Assembly (NCBI RefSeq): GCF_018861125.1
Contig: NZ_JAHKQN010000013.1
Coordinates: forward strand, 159,160 to 223,159
Source of the DNA: Cellulophaga baltica
GTDB taxonomy: Bacteria; Bacteroidota; Bacteroidia; Flavobacteriales; Flavobacteriaceae
Length of the DNA stretch: 64,000 nt
Direction of reading: 5' to 3'
Below are positions 16,660 through 25,716 of the stretch, piece by piece. Position 1 is the stretch's first letter; the number at the start of each line of letters is the position of its first letter. The notes under the pieces were generated by a model. It saw only the letters and a program-made list of their open reading frames with translations, was not told the DNA's origin and ran no database searches. The translations under genes were made by a program, and so were the position numbers.

Positions 16660-17925
16660 CTAAAAATACTGACCAATTCCAAACACTAAACCTTTTGTTC
16701 CGTTTTTAGTAATACCATAACCATAATCAATTCTAAAAACGGCATTAAATATTTTTTTATGTATAAACCTTACTCCTGCACCAGGATATATTCTAATATT
16801 ATTTTCATCAACAAAATCATTAAAATCTCCACCTGGGTTTCGCCATGTACCTCCATCAACAAACACATTGCCTTGTAGTACAAACCATTTTTTATCAATT
16901 ATCGAATGTCTGTATTCTGTATTTATAACAATGGCCGCAGTGCCACGATCAATAGTGTTGCCAACACCTCTAATATTCAAATTATTATCTACCGTAAAAG
17001 GCGCAAACGGACTGCTTGTATTACTTGCCAAACCAAGCCTTACTCTATTTGTCCAATTGCCTAATTTACCAACACGCTTGTAATATAAAAAGTCATTAAA
17101 CCCGATTAAAAAATCTGGCAGTGATGCATCGGTACTATTCACATATTGCAAATTTAAAGCACTTTTAAAACCATCTAAATATTGATAATAATAGGTAATA
17201 TTCTCATAATTGTACAATAGCTTAAGTAGCTTTTTATTTGTACTTAAACTCTCTGGCACATCGTCATTCAAAAAACCTTCTAAATAATCATAATATTCTG
17301 TAAAAAAGCTAACCCCAAATTCAGCCTTATGCCTGGCATTAAACTCATATAGACCTAAAATTTCAATTCCTTTGTTTCTATACCTATAATCAACGGTACC
17401 TGCATCAAAAAAAGCAGGTTCACGTGTAATAAAATCATTATAATTTACTGCCAACCCCAGTTTACTACTAAATAAGTTAGGCGCTCTAACTAATAAACCA
17501 AATGAATTAAAAATATCATATTGGTAAAAACCTCCTAAGGTTACGTTTTTACCAAAAGCATTAAATTCTTGTAAACCAAGCCTAAAAGCCAAATCATCAT
17601 TTGAAGAAGAAAAAACATTAGCAAAAGGTATTAACGTAAAATTCTCTTCTACACCATAGGTTACTTTATAGTTTTTTTTTGAAATTAATTCTACTTTATA
17701 ATAAGCATGTGCAATTGAAGGTAAACGCTTAAGCCTATTTATATCAGTTTCTATTAGTGTAGAATCTAAAGCAGTTTGTGCTTTTACCAATAACAATGAC
17801 TTTAAAAAAGATTCTTTATTTCTTTTTAAACCATAAAAATCAACTTGCAAGACTATTTGTTCTTGAGCATTACTAAATAAAGTAAAACTTATGAAGACAA
17901 AAAATAGTAAAAATTGGTTTTTCAT
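16660..17925 (-). CDS. BamA/TamA-like outer-membrane barrel with one POTRA-like domain
   Basis: 421 residues. Signal peptide (MKNQFLLFFVFISFTLFSNA), one POTRA-like domain (about 22-95; IVLQVDFYGLKRNKESFLKS), then a barrel of about 300 residues with alternating aromatic strands and the Omp85-type NNLNIRGVGNTIDRG motif, ending in GLVFGIGQYF with terminal Phe as in outer-membrane proteins. Much shorter than BamA, closer to patatin-associated or TamA-like Omp85 members. It lies upstream of the two amidase-type genes (27-base gap), suggesting an envelope assembly or peptidoglycan function. Confidence 0.82.
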   Translation of the reverse strand: MKNQFLLFFVFISFTLFSNAQEQIVLQVDFYGLKRNKESFLKSLLLVKAQTALDSTLIETDINRLKRLPSIAHAYYKVELISKKNYKVTYGVEENFTLIPFANVFSSSNDDLAFRLGLQEFNAFGKNVTLGGFYQYDIFNSFGLLVRAPNLFSSKLGLAVNYNDFITREPAFFDAGTVDYRYRNKGIEILGLYEFNARHKAEFGVSFFTEYYDYLEGFLNDDVPESLSTNKKLLKLLYNYENITYYYQYLDGFKSALNLQYVNSTDASLPDFLIGFNDFLYYKRVGKLGNWTNRVRLGLASNTSSPFAPFTVDNNLNIRGVGNTIDRGTAAIVINTEYRHSIIDKKWFVLQGNVFVDGGTWRNPGGDFNDFVDENNIRIYPGAGVRFIHKKIFNAVFRIDYGYGITKNGTKGLVFGIGQYF

Positions 17926-17947
17926 GGTTTATGGCATTTGGTGGTAC

Positions 17948-18952
17948 TTATTGGTATTTTTTATATAATTCTCTAATCGTATTTTCTGCTGGTTTATTTT
18001 GTGGGGTAAACCGGTTATCTTCAATACCACCTGATCGTTTGTGATTAATAAACCACTTCCAAACATAACCACCGGCAAACCATTTTTCTGGCCAAAACTC
18101 TTCAATTATGGCATGTGTTGCATTTACTTGAGCTTCTAAATTAACTTTCTCTTCATTTCTATCTACAAGCCATGGTTTTTTTGCAGTATAATCCATACTT
18201 CTATAACCATACTCTGTAAATAAAATAGGTTTACTTTTTTCTTCAGAAAAAGTAGCCAATTCATCTTTCCAATACCTCCAACCAGCTTTCAAATTTTCTA
18301 CTGTAGGTGATTTAGCCTCAGAAAGTGGAAAATAGGCATCAACACCTACATAATCTAATTCTTCCCAAAAAGGTGTTTTTTTAAATTCATCCCAGTTAGA
18401 AGCATAGGTTAATTTACCCTTGTAAATTTCTTTTATTTCAACTATTAACTTCAACCAATAATTTGGTCTATTTTCCACAAACTTTTCAAGCTCAGTACCT
18501 ATGCAAAACATATCAACTTTAGCATCTGCGGCTACTTTTGCATACATGGTAATAAAATCTCTATACGTGTCTTCTAATATTTTCCAATCTTCTTCCGTAT
18601 GCATTTCTAAAGTTCCTGTAAACTCACCTCCTCTAATCCATATTTGAGGCTTCATCATTACGGCTATTCCATTTTTATGCAAAATATCAATGTATTGGCT
18701 TACTCCTTTTTTTGTTTCACCATACCATTGCCTGTCTGTATTAAAATTAACTTTAGGTGAATTTATATTTTGCACAAAACCAAAAGGCATTACTGCCGCA
18801 TGATTGGCATTTAAATTGACCACTTTTTCTACATGATCCTGTGCAACACCTTCTCTTGACGAAACAAAACTGATTCCGTTAATTTTCGTTTGAGATTGAC
18901 TTGTACATGAAAATTGTAATATGCACAAAAAAAGAAATCCTATTTTTTTCAT
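17948..18952 (-). CDS. GH113-like glycoside hydrolase lipoprotein
   Basis: 334 residues. Lipobox ILQFSC with Cys16 predicts a lipoprotein. The rest is a TIM-barrel glycosidase: MKPQIWIRGGEF, acid/base Glu154 in FCIGTELEKF, DYVGVDAYFPL, and nucleophile Glu247 in ILFTEYGYRS. This fits family GH113 (beta-mannanase-like), but substrate cannot be read from sequence. No polysaccharide-utilisation genes (SusC/D) flank it, so a role in recycling a self-made glycan is as likely as nutrition. Confidence 0.82.
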   Translation of the reverse strand: MKKIGFLFLCILQFSCTSQSQTKINGISFVSSREGVAQDHVEKVVNLNANHAAVMPFGFVQNINSPKVNFNTDRQWYGETKKGVSQYIDILHKNGIAVMMKPQIWIRGGEFTGTLEMHTEEDWKILEDTYRDFITMYAKVAADAKVDMFCIGTELEKFVENRPNYWLKLIVEIKEIYKGKLTYASNWDEFKKTPFWEELDYVGVDAYFPLSEAKSPTVENLKAGWRYWKDELATFSEEKSKPILFTEYGYRSMDYTAKKPWLVDRNEEKVNLEAQVNATHAIIEEFWPEKWFAGGYVWKWFINHKRSGGIEDNRFTPQNKPAENTIRELYKKYQ

Positions 18953-18970
18953 TATCTATTATTATCAAAT

Positions 18971-18978
18971 CAAAAATA
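18971..18978 (-). promoter_or_regulatory. -7 box (TATTTTTG, minus strand) for the GH113-like gene
   Basis: The minus-strand reading TATTTTTG matches TAnnTTTG and sits 19 bases upstream of the ATG at 18952. No clear -33 TTG was found. Confidence 0.5.
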
Positions 18979-18997
18979 GGGTTTTAATAGCTTAGAA

Positions 18998-19915
18998 TTA
19001 GAAAATAGCCCTAAGCCCGACATTAAATGTTTCACCCAAACCTGTATTATTACCTCTCACAAAGTTTGTATACAAAGTTTCTATATTTAAAGCGTCGGTT
19101 AACTGGTATTTTAATCCACCACCAAGTGCCGTAAAATCTTGTGTAAAATTGTTACCTAAATCTAAACGCTGTGAATGTTGTGCCAATGCTAAAACTGTGA
19201 ACTTTGAAGATGGAAAATAACTTAAAAATAACCCCGGAGTTAAGTTTAAACTGTTATTCGCAAAACTACCCTCAATAGAGTCTCCCTGCTCATCATAAAC
19301 AGCATTTTTACCAAAATGGAATTCAGAATTTAACTCAGAAAACAATTGCCATTTATCACCCGGAAAAGTATAATCATAAAAAAATCTGTTTTGCCAAGTA
19401 TATCCTTTTTGATCTAAAAAAACACCTTCTTCAACTTCATTATCTATTAAAGGAATATAGAATGAACTTTGTATACTGAAATTACTGATTTTTGCAAAAG
19501 GAACAAACTTAACAGAAGGTGCAATTGATGTTAAACCAGAACGTGCTGTACCAGATTCACCATCAAATTTGAACACTTCTAAAGCATTTCTATCAGCTAT
19601 AACATTAGATCTAAATTCTAAAATAGCACCAACATTCCATCGCTTATTTTCACCAACACCTGTATATAGTTCTAAGGTAGATGTAAAAAAGGTCTGACGA
19701 TCTTCGGACCCTTCAGAAAAGGTGCTTTCTGTTTGTGTATATAAATTATTAAACCATTTTAAGTCAATCTGTCCTTTTCCTATTAACTTAGAGGGCGTAT
19801 ACTGTTGTATGTTACTCTTTTCTTTCTTATTCTCAATTATTTCTTGCTGAGAAAACGAATTTGAATAATATAAAAACAATGTTGTGACAAATAAAGGTTT
19901 TAAAATATTTTTCAT
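18998..19915 (-). CDS. Predicted outer-membrane beta-barrel protein, function unknown
   Basis: 305 residues with a signal peptide (MKNILKPLFVTTLFLYYSNSFS) and a body of alternating beta strands (QIDLKWFNNLYTQTES; RFFYDYTFPGDKWQLFSELN; ALNIETLYTNFVRG) ending in a terminal Phe (VGLRAIF), typical of outer-membrane barrels. I do not recognise a named family. Lies 45 bases upstream of the GH113-like gene on the same strand and is divergent from the redox operon starting near 20.1 kb. Confidence 0.68.
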   Translation of the reverse strand: MKNILKPLFVTTLFLYYSNSFSQQEIIENKKEKSNIQQYTPSKLIGKGQIDLKWFNNLYTQTESTFSEGSEDRQTFFTSTLELYTGVGENKRWNVGAILEFRSNVIADRNALEVFKFDGESGTARSGLTSIAPSVKFVPFAKISNFSIQSSFYIPLIDNEVEEGVFLDQKGYTWQNRFFYDYTFPGDKWQLFSELNSEFHFGKNAVYDEQGDSIEGSFANNSLNLTPGLFLSYFPSSKFTVLALAQHSQRLDLGNNFTQDFTALGGGLKYQLTDALNIETLYTNFVRGNNTGLGETFNVGLRAIF

Positions 19916-20096
19916 ATTTTGTAGTTATTTACTTACAATATAAAATTAGGAAATTAATTAAATATAATGCGGTTAATTTTTAAGTTGAACCAAATAACTG
20001 TAAAAAGTATCACATAGTTATAACAGAAAAAATTAATTTTTTTTGTTAAGTTATGTTATTTTGTTTCGACTCAACCAAAACAACAAATCAAACCTT

Positions 20097-21443
20097 ATGG
20101 AAAATATTGTCATTATTGGTAACGGAATTTCAGGTATTACAACCGCTCGTCATATTCGAAAATTATCTGATAAAAAAATTACCATTATTTCTGCTGAAAC
20201 AGATTATTTTTTTTCTAGAACAGCATTAATGTATGTGTACATGGGTCATATGAAATTTGAACATACACAACCTTATGAAAACTGGTTTTGGAAAAAAAAT
20301 AGAATTGATTTGGTTAATGATTTTGTTACTGCAATAAATCACGAAAGCAAAGAACTAGTTTTAAAAAAAGGTGGCTCAATGTCATATGATAAATTAGTTA
20401 TCGCCACAGGTTCTAAACCAAATAAATTTGGATGGCCAGGTCAAGATTTAGATGGCGTTTACGGTATGTACTCTAAACAAGATTTATTAGGCATAGAAAA
20501 AAATGCGCCTGATAACGAGCAATGCAAACGCGCCGTAATTGTTGGTGGCGGATTAATAGGTATTGAAATGGCAGAAATGCTCAGGTCTAGAAAAATACCT
20601 GTTACTTTTTTAGTCCGTGAAAAAAGTTTTTGGAATGGAGTTTTGCCTGATGGAGAATCGCAACTTATAAACGAACATATTTTAGATCATCATATAGATT
20701 TACGATTAGATACGAATTTAGAAGAAATAATCGCCGATGAAAAAGGTTATGCTAAAGCAGTAAGAACAGACAAAGGTGATATTATTGATTGTAATTTAGT
20801 TGGTTTAACTGCTGGCGTTACCCCCAATATAGATTTTTTAAAAGAATCTGGGATTGAAATAGGAAGAGGTGTAAAAGTGAATCGTTATTTAGAAACTAAT
20901 ATACAAGATATTTATGCTATTGGTGATTGTGCTGAGCAACATGAAGGTATTGGAAAACGAAGACCTATTGAAGCTGTATGGTATACGGGCCGCATGATGG
21001 GTGAAACTTTAGCACAAACTATTTGTGACAACAAAACAAAATATAGCCCAGGACATTGGTTTAATTCTGCAAAATTTTTAGATATTGAATATCAAACTTA
21101 TGGTTGGGTAAATAGTATGCGTAACAAACCTGATTACGAAGAACATTTTCATTGGCGACATAGTACTGAAAATACCTGCATTACCATTTCTTATGAAAAG
21201 GACACTAAAGAATTCTTGGGCATAAATACTTTTGGAATTAGAATGCGTCATGAAATTTTTGACCGTTGGCTCACTGAGAAAAAAGACATTTATTTTGTAC
21301 TAGAATATTTAAAAGACGCCAATTTTGACCCTGAATTTTTTAAGAATTACGAACAGCAGATTGTCTCAAAATTTAATTCAGAATTTAATTCAAACATTAC
21401 TCCTAAAAAGAAAAGCTGGAAACGAATTTTTAGCAAAGCATAA
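20097..21443 (+). CDS. NAD(P)/FAD-dependent pyridine nucleotide-disulfide-type oxidoreductase
   Basis: About 448 residues from the ATG at 20097. I prefer this start to an open-frame ATG at 20043 because the FAD Rossmann motif (IVIIGNGISGITTARH) then lies at the N-terminus as usual. Other motifs: KLVIATGSKP, the second NAD-binding Rossmann motif VIVGGGLIGIEMAEML, and the FAD-binding IYAIGDCAE. Resembles the reductase part of NirB, rubredoxin reductase and NADH oxidases. No redox-active CxxC seen. Heads the operon with the membrane polyferredoxin 26 bases downstream, so it probably moves electrons between NAD(P)H and that protein. Confidence 0.87.
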   Translation: MENIVIIGNGISGITTARHIRKLSDKKITIISAETDYFFSRTALMYVYMGHMKFEHTQPYENWFWKKNRIDLVNDFVTAINHESKELVLKKGGSMSYDKLVIATGSKPNKFGWPGQDLDGVYGMYSKQDLLGIEKNAPDNEQCKRAVIVGGGLIGIEMAEMLRSRKIPVTFLVREKSFWNGVLPDGESQLINEHILDHHIDLRLDTNLEEIIADEKGYAKAVRTDKGDIIDCNLVGLTAGVTPNIDFLKESGIEIGRGVKVNRYLETNIQDIYAIGDCAEQHEGIGKRRPIEAVWYTGRMMGETLAQTICDNKTKYSPGHWFNSAKFLDIEYQTYGWVNSMRNKPDYEEHFHWRHSTENTCITISYEKDTKEFLGINTFGIRMRHEIFDRWLTEKKDIYFVLEYLKDANFDPEFFKNYEQQIVSKFNSEFNSNITPKKKSWKRIFSKA

Positions 21444-21469
21444 TTAATTACAAGGAAAAAATAAACATC

Positions 21470-23050
21470 ATGAAAACAATTCAAAACATAGGCCTTGTAA
21501 TATTCTTAATTGGCTTAGCAATATTTACAGCATTACCATTATCAGGTTCATTCAAATTAACACAAAAAGATTTTGACACTTTTGTGTCCGAAAAAAAAAT
21601 AAAGAGTGAAGTATTTATTCAGAATGTAGAAAAAACTATTGTTGGTAGGGAATTTAGCGGTATGCAATCTTTATCTCCATTAGTAAGTGATGCATTAGAA
21701 AACGCAAACCAAGTTCACGTTAAAAATAAAGAATACGGAAAAAAAATATACACCAGTGCAAAAGATATGGCCACTGCTATTGGTAAAACTTCTGCCGCAG
21801 GTTTTATTGCCGAAAACAAGGGGCTAATGTGGTTTTTAACCTTCGGGTTAGGTATTATTGGCGCACTTATGTTCATTTTACCAAATGCTATTTTATTGGG
21901 TAAAAAAGGAATTAAAAACGATGGTATTTACCTTCATTCAGCGACTAATAGAGGTTGGATTGCCTGGATGGTATTTGTATTTTTAGTATCTTTTTACTTG
22001 GTACTTTATTTTGCATCACAATATGCAACAAACTGGACGTTGGTTGTTGATCCTATAAGTGAGAGTTTAAGTGGTAACCCTGCAGGCCATTGGTTTGTAT
22101 ACGGTTTTATGTATTGCGTAATAATGACTGTTATGGCTGTGCGTATGTACATTAAATACCGTCATAATATGTATCAAGTTGTTCGTACAACATCGGTATT
22201 ATTTTTTCAAATTGTATTCGCCTTTCTTATTCCTGAAATAATGGTGCGCTTACAAATGCCTTATTATGATTTTAAAAATGCTTTTCCTTTAGATTATGAC
22301 TTCTTTTTTCAATGGAATTTAAAATCACTATTAAATAGTGGTGGAATTGGTTTATTCATCTTAGTTTGGGGTGTTGTTTTAACCTTAGTAATTGTACCCG
22401 TTATGGTTTATTTCTTTGGTAAAAGATGGTATTGTTCATGGGTTTGTGGTTGCGGTGGTTTAGCCGAAACATTAGGTGACCCGTACAGGCAACACTCAAG
22501 TAAATCACTATTTTCGTGGAAAGTTGAACGTTGGTTAATACACAGTGTACTTTTATTTGCTGTAGTAATGACGGGTTTAACATTGTATAGCTTTTTTGCT
22601 GAAACAGGTACCGTTTTAGGCATAAAAACTTCAAGCATACAAAACATATATAGTTTAGTAATTGGTTCTATATTCGCTGGAGTTATTGGTACTGGATTTT
22701 ATCCAATTTTCGGAAATAGAGTTTGGTGTAGATTCGGTTGCCCATTAGCTGCTTATTTAGGATTTGTACAACGTTTCAAATCTCGTTTTAGAATAACAAC
22801 TAATGGTGGCCAATGTATTTCTTGTGGTAACTGTTCTACGTATTGTGAGCAAGGTATTGATGTTAGAGCTTATGCCCAAAAAGGTGAAAACATTGTACGT
22901 TCAAGTTGTGTTGGTTGTGGTGTTTGTTCTGCTGTATGCCCACGTGGTGTATTAAAATTAGAAAACGGACCAGAAGAAGGTCGTATTAACCCAACTGAAG
23001 TTCTTTTAGGAAACGATGTTGATTTAATGGAGCTTGTAAACAAAAAATAA
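21470..23050 (+). CDS. Membrane polyferredoxin, NapH/NosR/CcoG-like 4Fe-4S protein
   Basis: 526 residues. An N-terminal membrane segment and an extracytoplasmic stretch (about 25-110) are followed by several transmembrane helices. Cysteine motifs: WYCSWVCGCGGLAETLGDP and WCRFGCPLAAYLG, as in NapH/NosR-type proteins, then two 4Fe-4S ferredoxin motifs near the C-terminus (CISCGNCSTYCEQ and CVGCGVCSAVCPRG). Such proteins carry electrons across or along the membrane. Nothing nearby encodes nitrate or nitrous oxide reductase; instead three glycosyltransferase genes follow, so the terminal acceptor is unknown. Confidence 0.87.
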   Translation: MKTIQNIGLVIFLIGLAIFTALPLSGSFKLTQKDFDTFVSEKKIKSEVFIQNVEKTIVGREFSGMQSLSPLVSDALENANQVHVKNKEYGKKIYTSAKDMATAIGKTSAAGFIAENKGLMWFLTFGLGIIGALMFILPNAILLGKKGIKNDGIYLHSATNRGWIAWMVFVFLVSFYLVLYFASQYATNWTLVVDPISESLSGNPAGHWFVYGFMYCVIMTVMAVRMYIKYRHNMYQVVRTTSVLFFQIVFAFLIPEIMVRLQMPYYDFKNAFPLDYDFFFQWNLKSLLNSGGIGLFILVWGVVLTLVIVPVMVYFFGKRWYCSWVCGCGGLAETLGDPYRQHSSKSLFSWKVERWLIHSVLLFAVVMTGLTLYSFFAETGTVLGIKTSSIQNIYSLVIGSIFAGVIGTGFYPIFGNRVWCRFGCPLAAYLGFVQRFKSRFRITTNGGQCISCGNCSTYCEQGIDVRAYAQKGENIVRSSCVGCGVCSAVCPRGVLKLENGPEEGRINPTEVLLGNDVDLMELVNKK

Positions 23051-23055
23051 GAACC

Positions 23056-23538
23056 ATGCATTTCAAAGCTTTTCTTTATGTTTGCTTCTGTATATTCGCT
23101 TTTAATACAATTTTAGCAAAAACATATACCAAGAATTATTACGATTCTGGCGAATTAAAATCAGAAGGTTGGATAGATGATAACTCTAAAAGTGGGTATT
23201 GGTTATTCTATTACAAAAACGGAAAAGTTTCTGAACAAGGACATTATAAAAACAATAAAAAAGATGCGTATTGGCATTATTTTTCTAAACATGGAAAACC
23301 TACAAAAGCAGGTAACTATATAAAGGGAAAAAAGTCAAAATGGTGGTTATTTTATGATTCAAAAGGTTTTATAAATCATAAATGCCAATTAAGTATGGGA
23401 ATTAAAAATGGATATTGCTTAAAATATATCAATCAAAAATTGACTTCTGCAGAAAAATATAAAGATGGACAAAAAATTAAAGAATGGTTTAGTTTTTCAA
23501 GCTTTAGAAGTGAAAACAAACTATCTGACTTAAGATAA
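23056..23538 (+). CDS. Secreted YwqK-type / MORN-repeat protein
   Basis: 160 residues. Signal peptide (MHFKAFLYVCFCIFAFNTILA), then repeated MORN-like units of about 22-24 residues: YYDSGELKSEGWIDDNSKSG, YYKNGKVSEQGHYKNNKKDA, and FSKHGKPTKAGNYIKGKKSK, then a weaker copy. YwqK relatives are annotated as antitoxins in databases, but no toxin gene adjoins it and the signal peptide argues against that role. It lies between the polyferredoxin (5-base gap) and a glycosyltransferase (immediately adjacent). Confidence 0.8.
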   Translation: MHFKAFLYVCFCIFAFNTILAKTYTKNYYDSGELKSEGWIDDNSKSGYWLFYYKNGKVSEQGHYKNNKKDAYWHYFSKHGKPTKAGNYIKGKKSKWWLFYDSKGFINHKCQLSMGIKNGYCLKYINQKLTSAEKYKDGQKIKEWFSFSSFRSENKLSDLR

Positions 23539-24228
23539 ATGAGTATAATTAAAGTTATAATACCTGCTTTTAACGAAGCAGACTCTATCGCTCATGTGAT
23601 TAATGAATTACCTGCTACTGTTACTGAAACAATTGTAGTAAACAATAATTCAACCGATGAAACCGTTTTAAAAGCTGAAAATGCTGGTGCAACTGTTTTA
23701 ACAGAAGACAGAAAAGGCTATGGTTACGCTTGTTTAAAAGGTTTACATTATATTGAAGAACAAGCTAAACAACCAGATATTATTGTTTTTTTAGATGGTG
23801 ATTATTCTGATTACCCTGAAGAACTAACAAAATTAGTTGCCCCAATTATTAATAATAATATTGATATGGTTATAGGCGCAAGAGATAAAGCTTTAAGAGA
23901 AGAGGGTTCTATGACTCCACAACAGGTTTTTGGTAATTGGCTTGCAACTGTATTAATGAAAATATTTTTTGGTGCTAATTTTACAGATTTAGGACCATTT
24001 AGAGCAATAAAATACGATAAGTTACTAGCACTTAACATGCAAGATAAAACTTATGGCTGGACGGTTGAGATGCAATTAAAAGTATTAAAAAACAAATTTT
24101 CATATACCGAAGTACCAGTGCGTTATAAAAAAAGAATTGGAGTGTCAAAAGTGTCTGGTACCGTAAAAGGTAGTATATTTGCTGGCATTAAAATCTTAAC
24201 TTGGATTTTTAAATACAGTTTAAAATAA
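23539..24228 (+). CDS. Family 2 glycosyltransferase, polyprenyl-phosphate type
   Basis: 229 residues, no membrane helix. IKVIIPAFNEADSIAHVINE, TIVVNNNSTDET, DXD motif FLDGDYSD, and GPFRAIKYDKLL match the DPM1/UgtP-like group that often makes polyprenyl-phosphate sugars. Its start directly follows the YwqK stop, and the next GT begins one base after its stop. It would supply a lipid-linked sugar to the GT-C-like membrane protein two genes downstream, by inference. Confidence 0.87.
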   Translation: MSIIKVIIPAFNEADSIAHVINELPATVTETIVVNNNSTDETVLKAENAGATVLTEDRKGYGYACLKGLHYIEEQAKQPDIIVFLDGDYSDYPEELTKLVAPIINNNIDMVIGARDKALREEGSMTPQQVFGNWLATVLMKIFFGANFTDLGPFRAIKYDKLLALNMQDKTYGWTVEMQLKVLKNKFSYTEVPVRYKKRIGVSKVSGTVKGSIFAGIKILTWIFKYSLK

Positions 24229-24229
24229 T

Positions 24230-25714
24230 ATGGAATTAGTAATTTCTTACGTTATCATTACCGTATATAGTATCTCATTACTATTAATATTTTTCTACAG
24301 CCTTGCTCAACTTAACTTACTAGTCAACTACTTAGGAAACAAAAGAAGAGATAAAACAGCGCCAAAATTCAATCTTTTAGACCCAAAAGAAATTCCTTTT
24401 GTGACCATTCAACTTCCTGTTTATAATGAGGAATATGTAATGGATAGATTGCTTGAAAATATAGCTAAAATAGAATATCCAACCAATAAGTTAGAAATTC
24501 AAGTATTGGATGACTCAACTGATGATACAGTAATTGACACTGCAGCTCACGTAAAAAAATTACAAGAGACTGGTTTAGATATTAAGCATATTTGTAGAAC
24601 TAACAGACAAGGTTTTAAAGCCGGAGCATTAAAAGAAGGTTTAGAAATTGCCAAAGGTGATTTTATTGCCATTTTTGATGCTGACTTTTTACCATCATCT
24701 GATTGGTTAAAGAAAACTGTTATCTACTTTAAAGATACTGAAATAGGTGTTGTACAAACACGTTGGGGACACATTAACCGTGACTACTCAACATTAACTA
24801 AAATACAAGCTTTTGCTTTAGATGCGCATTTTACTTTAGAACAAGTTGGCCGTAACTCAAAAGGGCATTTTATCAACTTTAATGGTACTGCTGGTATTTG
24901 GCGTAAAGATTGTATTCTTGACGCTGGTAACTGGGAAGGTGATACTCTTACTGAAGATTTAGATTTGAGCTACAGAGCACAACTTAAAAATTGGAAGTTT
25001 AAATATTTAGAAGATGTTGAAACACCTGCTGAATTACCTGTAGTTATTAGCGCTGCGCGTTCACAACAATTTAGATGGAATAAAGGTGGTGCTGAAAATT
25101 TCAGAAAAACCGTTACTAGTGTTGTAACAGCTAAAAACATCCCTTTTAAAACAAAATTTCATGGGGTAATGCACTTACTAAACAGCTCAATGTTCTTATG
25201 TGTTTTTATAGTTGCTCTTTTAAGCATACCTATGTTATATATTAAAAACAGCTACGGACATTTAGGTTGGATATTTGAAGTAACTAGTTTCTTCATAGTT
25301 AGTACTATAATTCTATTTGTCTGTTATTGGTTTACTTACAAAAGCATACAAGGTAGCAGTATCAATAACTTTGTTGATTACATAAAAATATTCTTTACAT
25401 TTTTCTCTGTTGCACTTGGTTTCTCTTTACACAATTCAATTGCGGTATTAGAAGGTCATATGGGCAAAAGAAGTGAATTTGTACGTACACCAAAATTCAA
25501 CTTAAACAATATTAAAGACAGCTGGAAAGGCAACAAATATTTAGCTAAAAAATTATCACCAAACATGATATTAGAAGCGGCGCTTATGATTTATTTCCTT
25601 TTTGGAATGTATAGTGCTATACCTTTAAATGATTTCGGATTATTCCCTTTTCATTTCATGCTATTTTTAGGTTTTGGATTTGTATTCTTTAAATCTCTTA
25701 CTTCAAGAGCATAA
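24230..25714 (+). CDS. Membrane-bound family 2 glycosyltransferase, cellulose-synthase-like
   Basis: 494 residues. One N-terminal helix, a cytosolic GT2 domain with PFVTIQLPVYNEEYVMDRLL, DADFLP (DXD), TED in LTEDLDLSYR and QQFRW (the processive Q-x-x-R-W motif), then C-terminal helices starting around residue 310. These are hallmarks of processive or cellulose-synthase-like inner-membrane enzymes (glucomannan or CgsA-like in Bacteroidota). No PilZ domain seen. Product unknown. Tightly linked on both sides (1 and 2 bases). Confidence 0.88.
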   Translation: MELVISYVIITVYSISLLLIFFYSLAQLNLLVNYLGNKRRDKTAPKFNLLDPKEIPFVTIQLPVYNEEYVMDRLLENIAKIEYPTNKLEIQVLDDSTDDTVIDTAAHVKKLQETGLDIKHICRTNRQGFKAGALKEGLEIAKGDFIAIFDADFLPSSDWLKKTVIYFKDTEIGVVQTRWGHINRDYSTLTKIQAFALDAHFTLEQVGRNSKGHFINFNGTAGIWRKDCILDAGNWEGDTLTEDLDLSYRAQLKNWKFKYLEDVETPAELPVVISAARSQQFRWNKGGAENFRKTVTSVVTAKNIPFKTKFHGVMHLLNSSMFLCVFIVALLSIPMLYIKNSYGHLGWIFEVTSFFIVSTIILFVCYWFTYKSIQGSSINNFVDYIKIFFTFFSVALGFSLHNSIAVLEGHMGKRSEFVRTPKFNLNNIKDSWKGNKYLAKKLSPNMILEAALMIYFLFGMYSAIPLNDFGLFPFHFMLFLGFGFVFFKSLTSRA

Positions 25715-25716
25715 GT

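Noticed and set aside
23056-23538. YwqK-type protein as an antitoxin of a toxin-antitoxin pair
   Set aside because: It has a signal peptide and no toxin-like neighbour; MORN repeats alone do not show antitoxin function.
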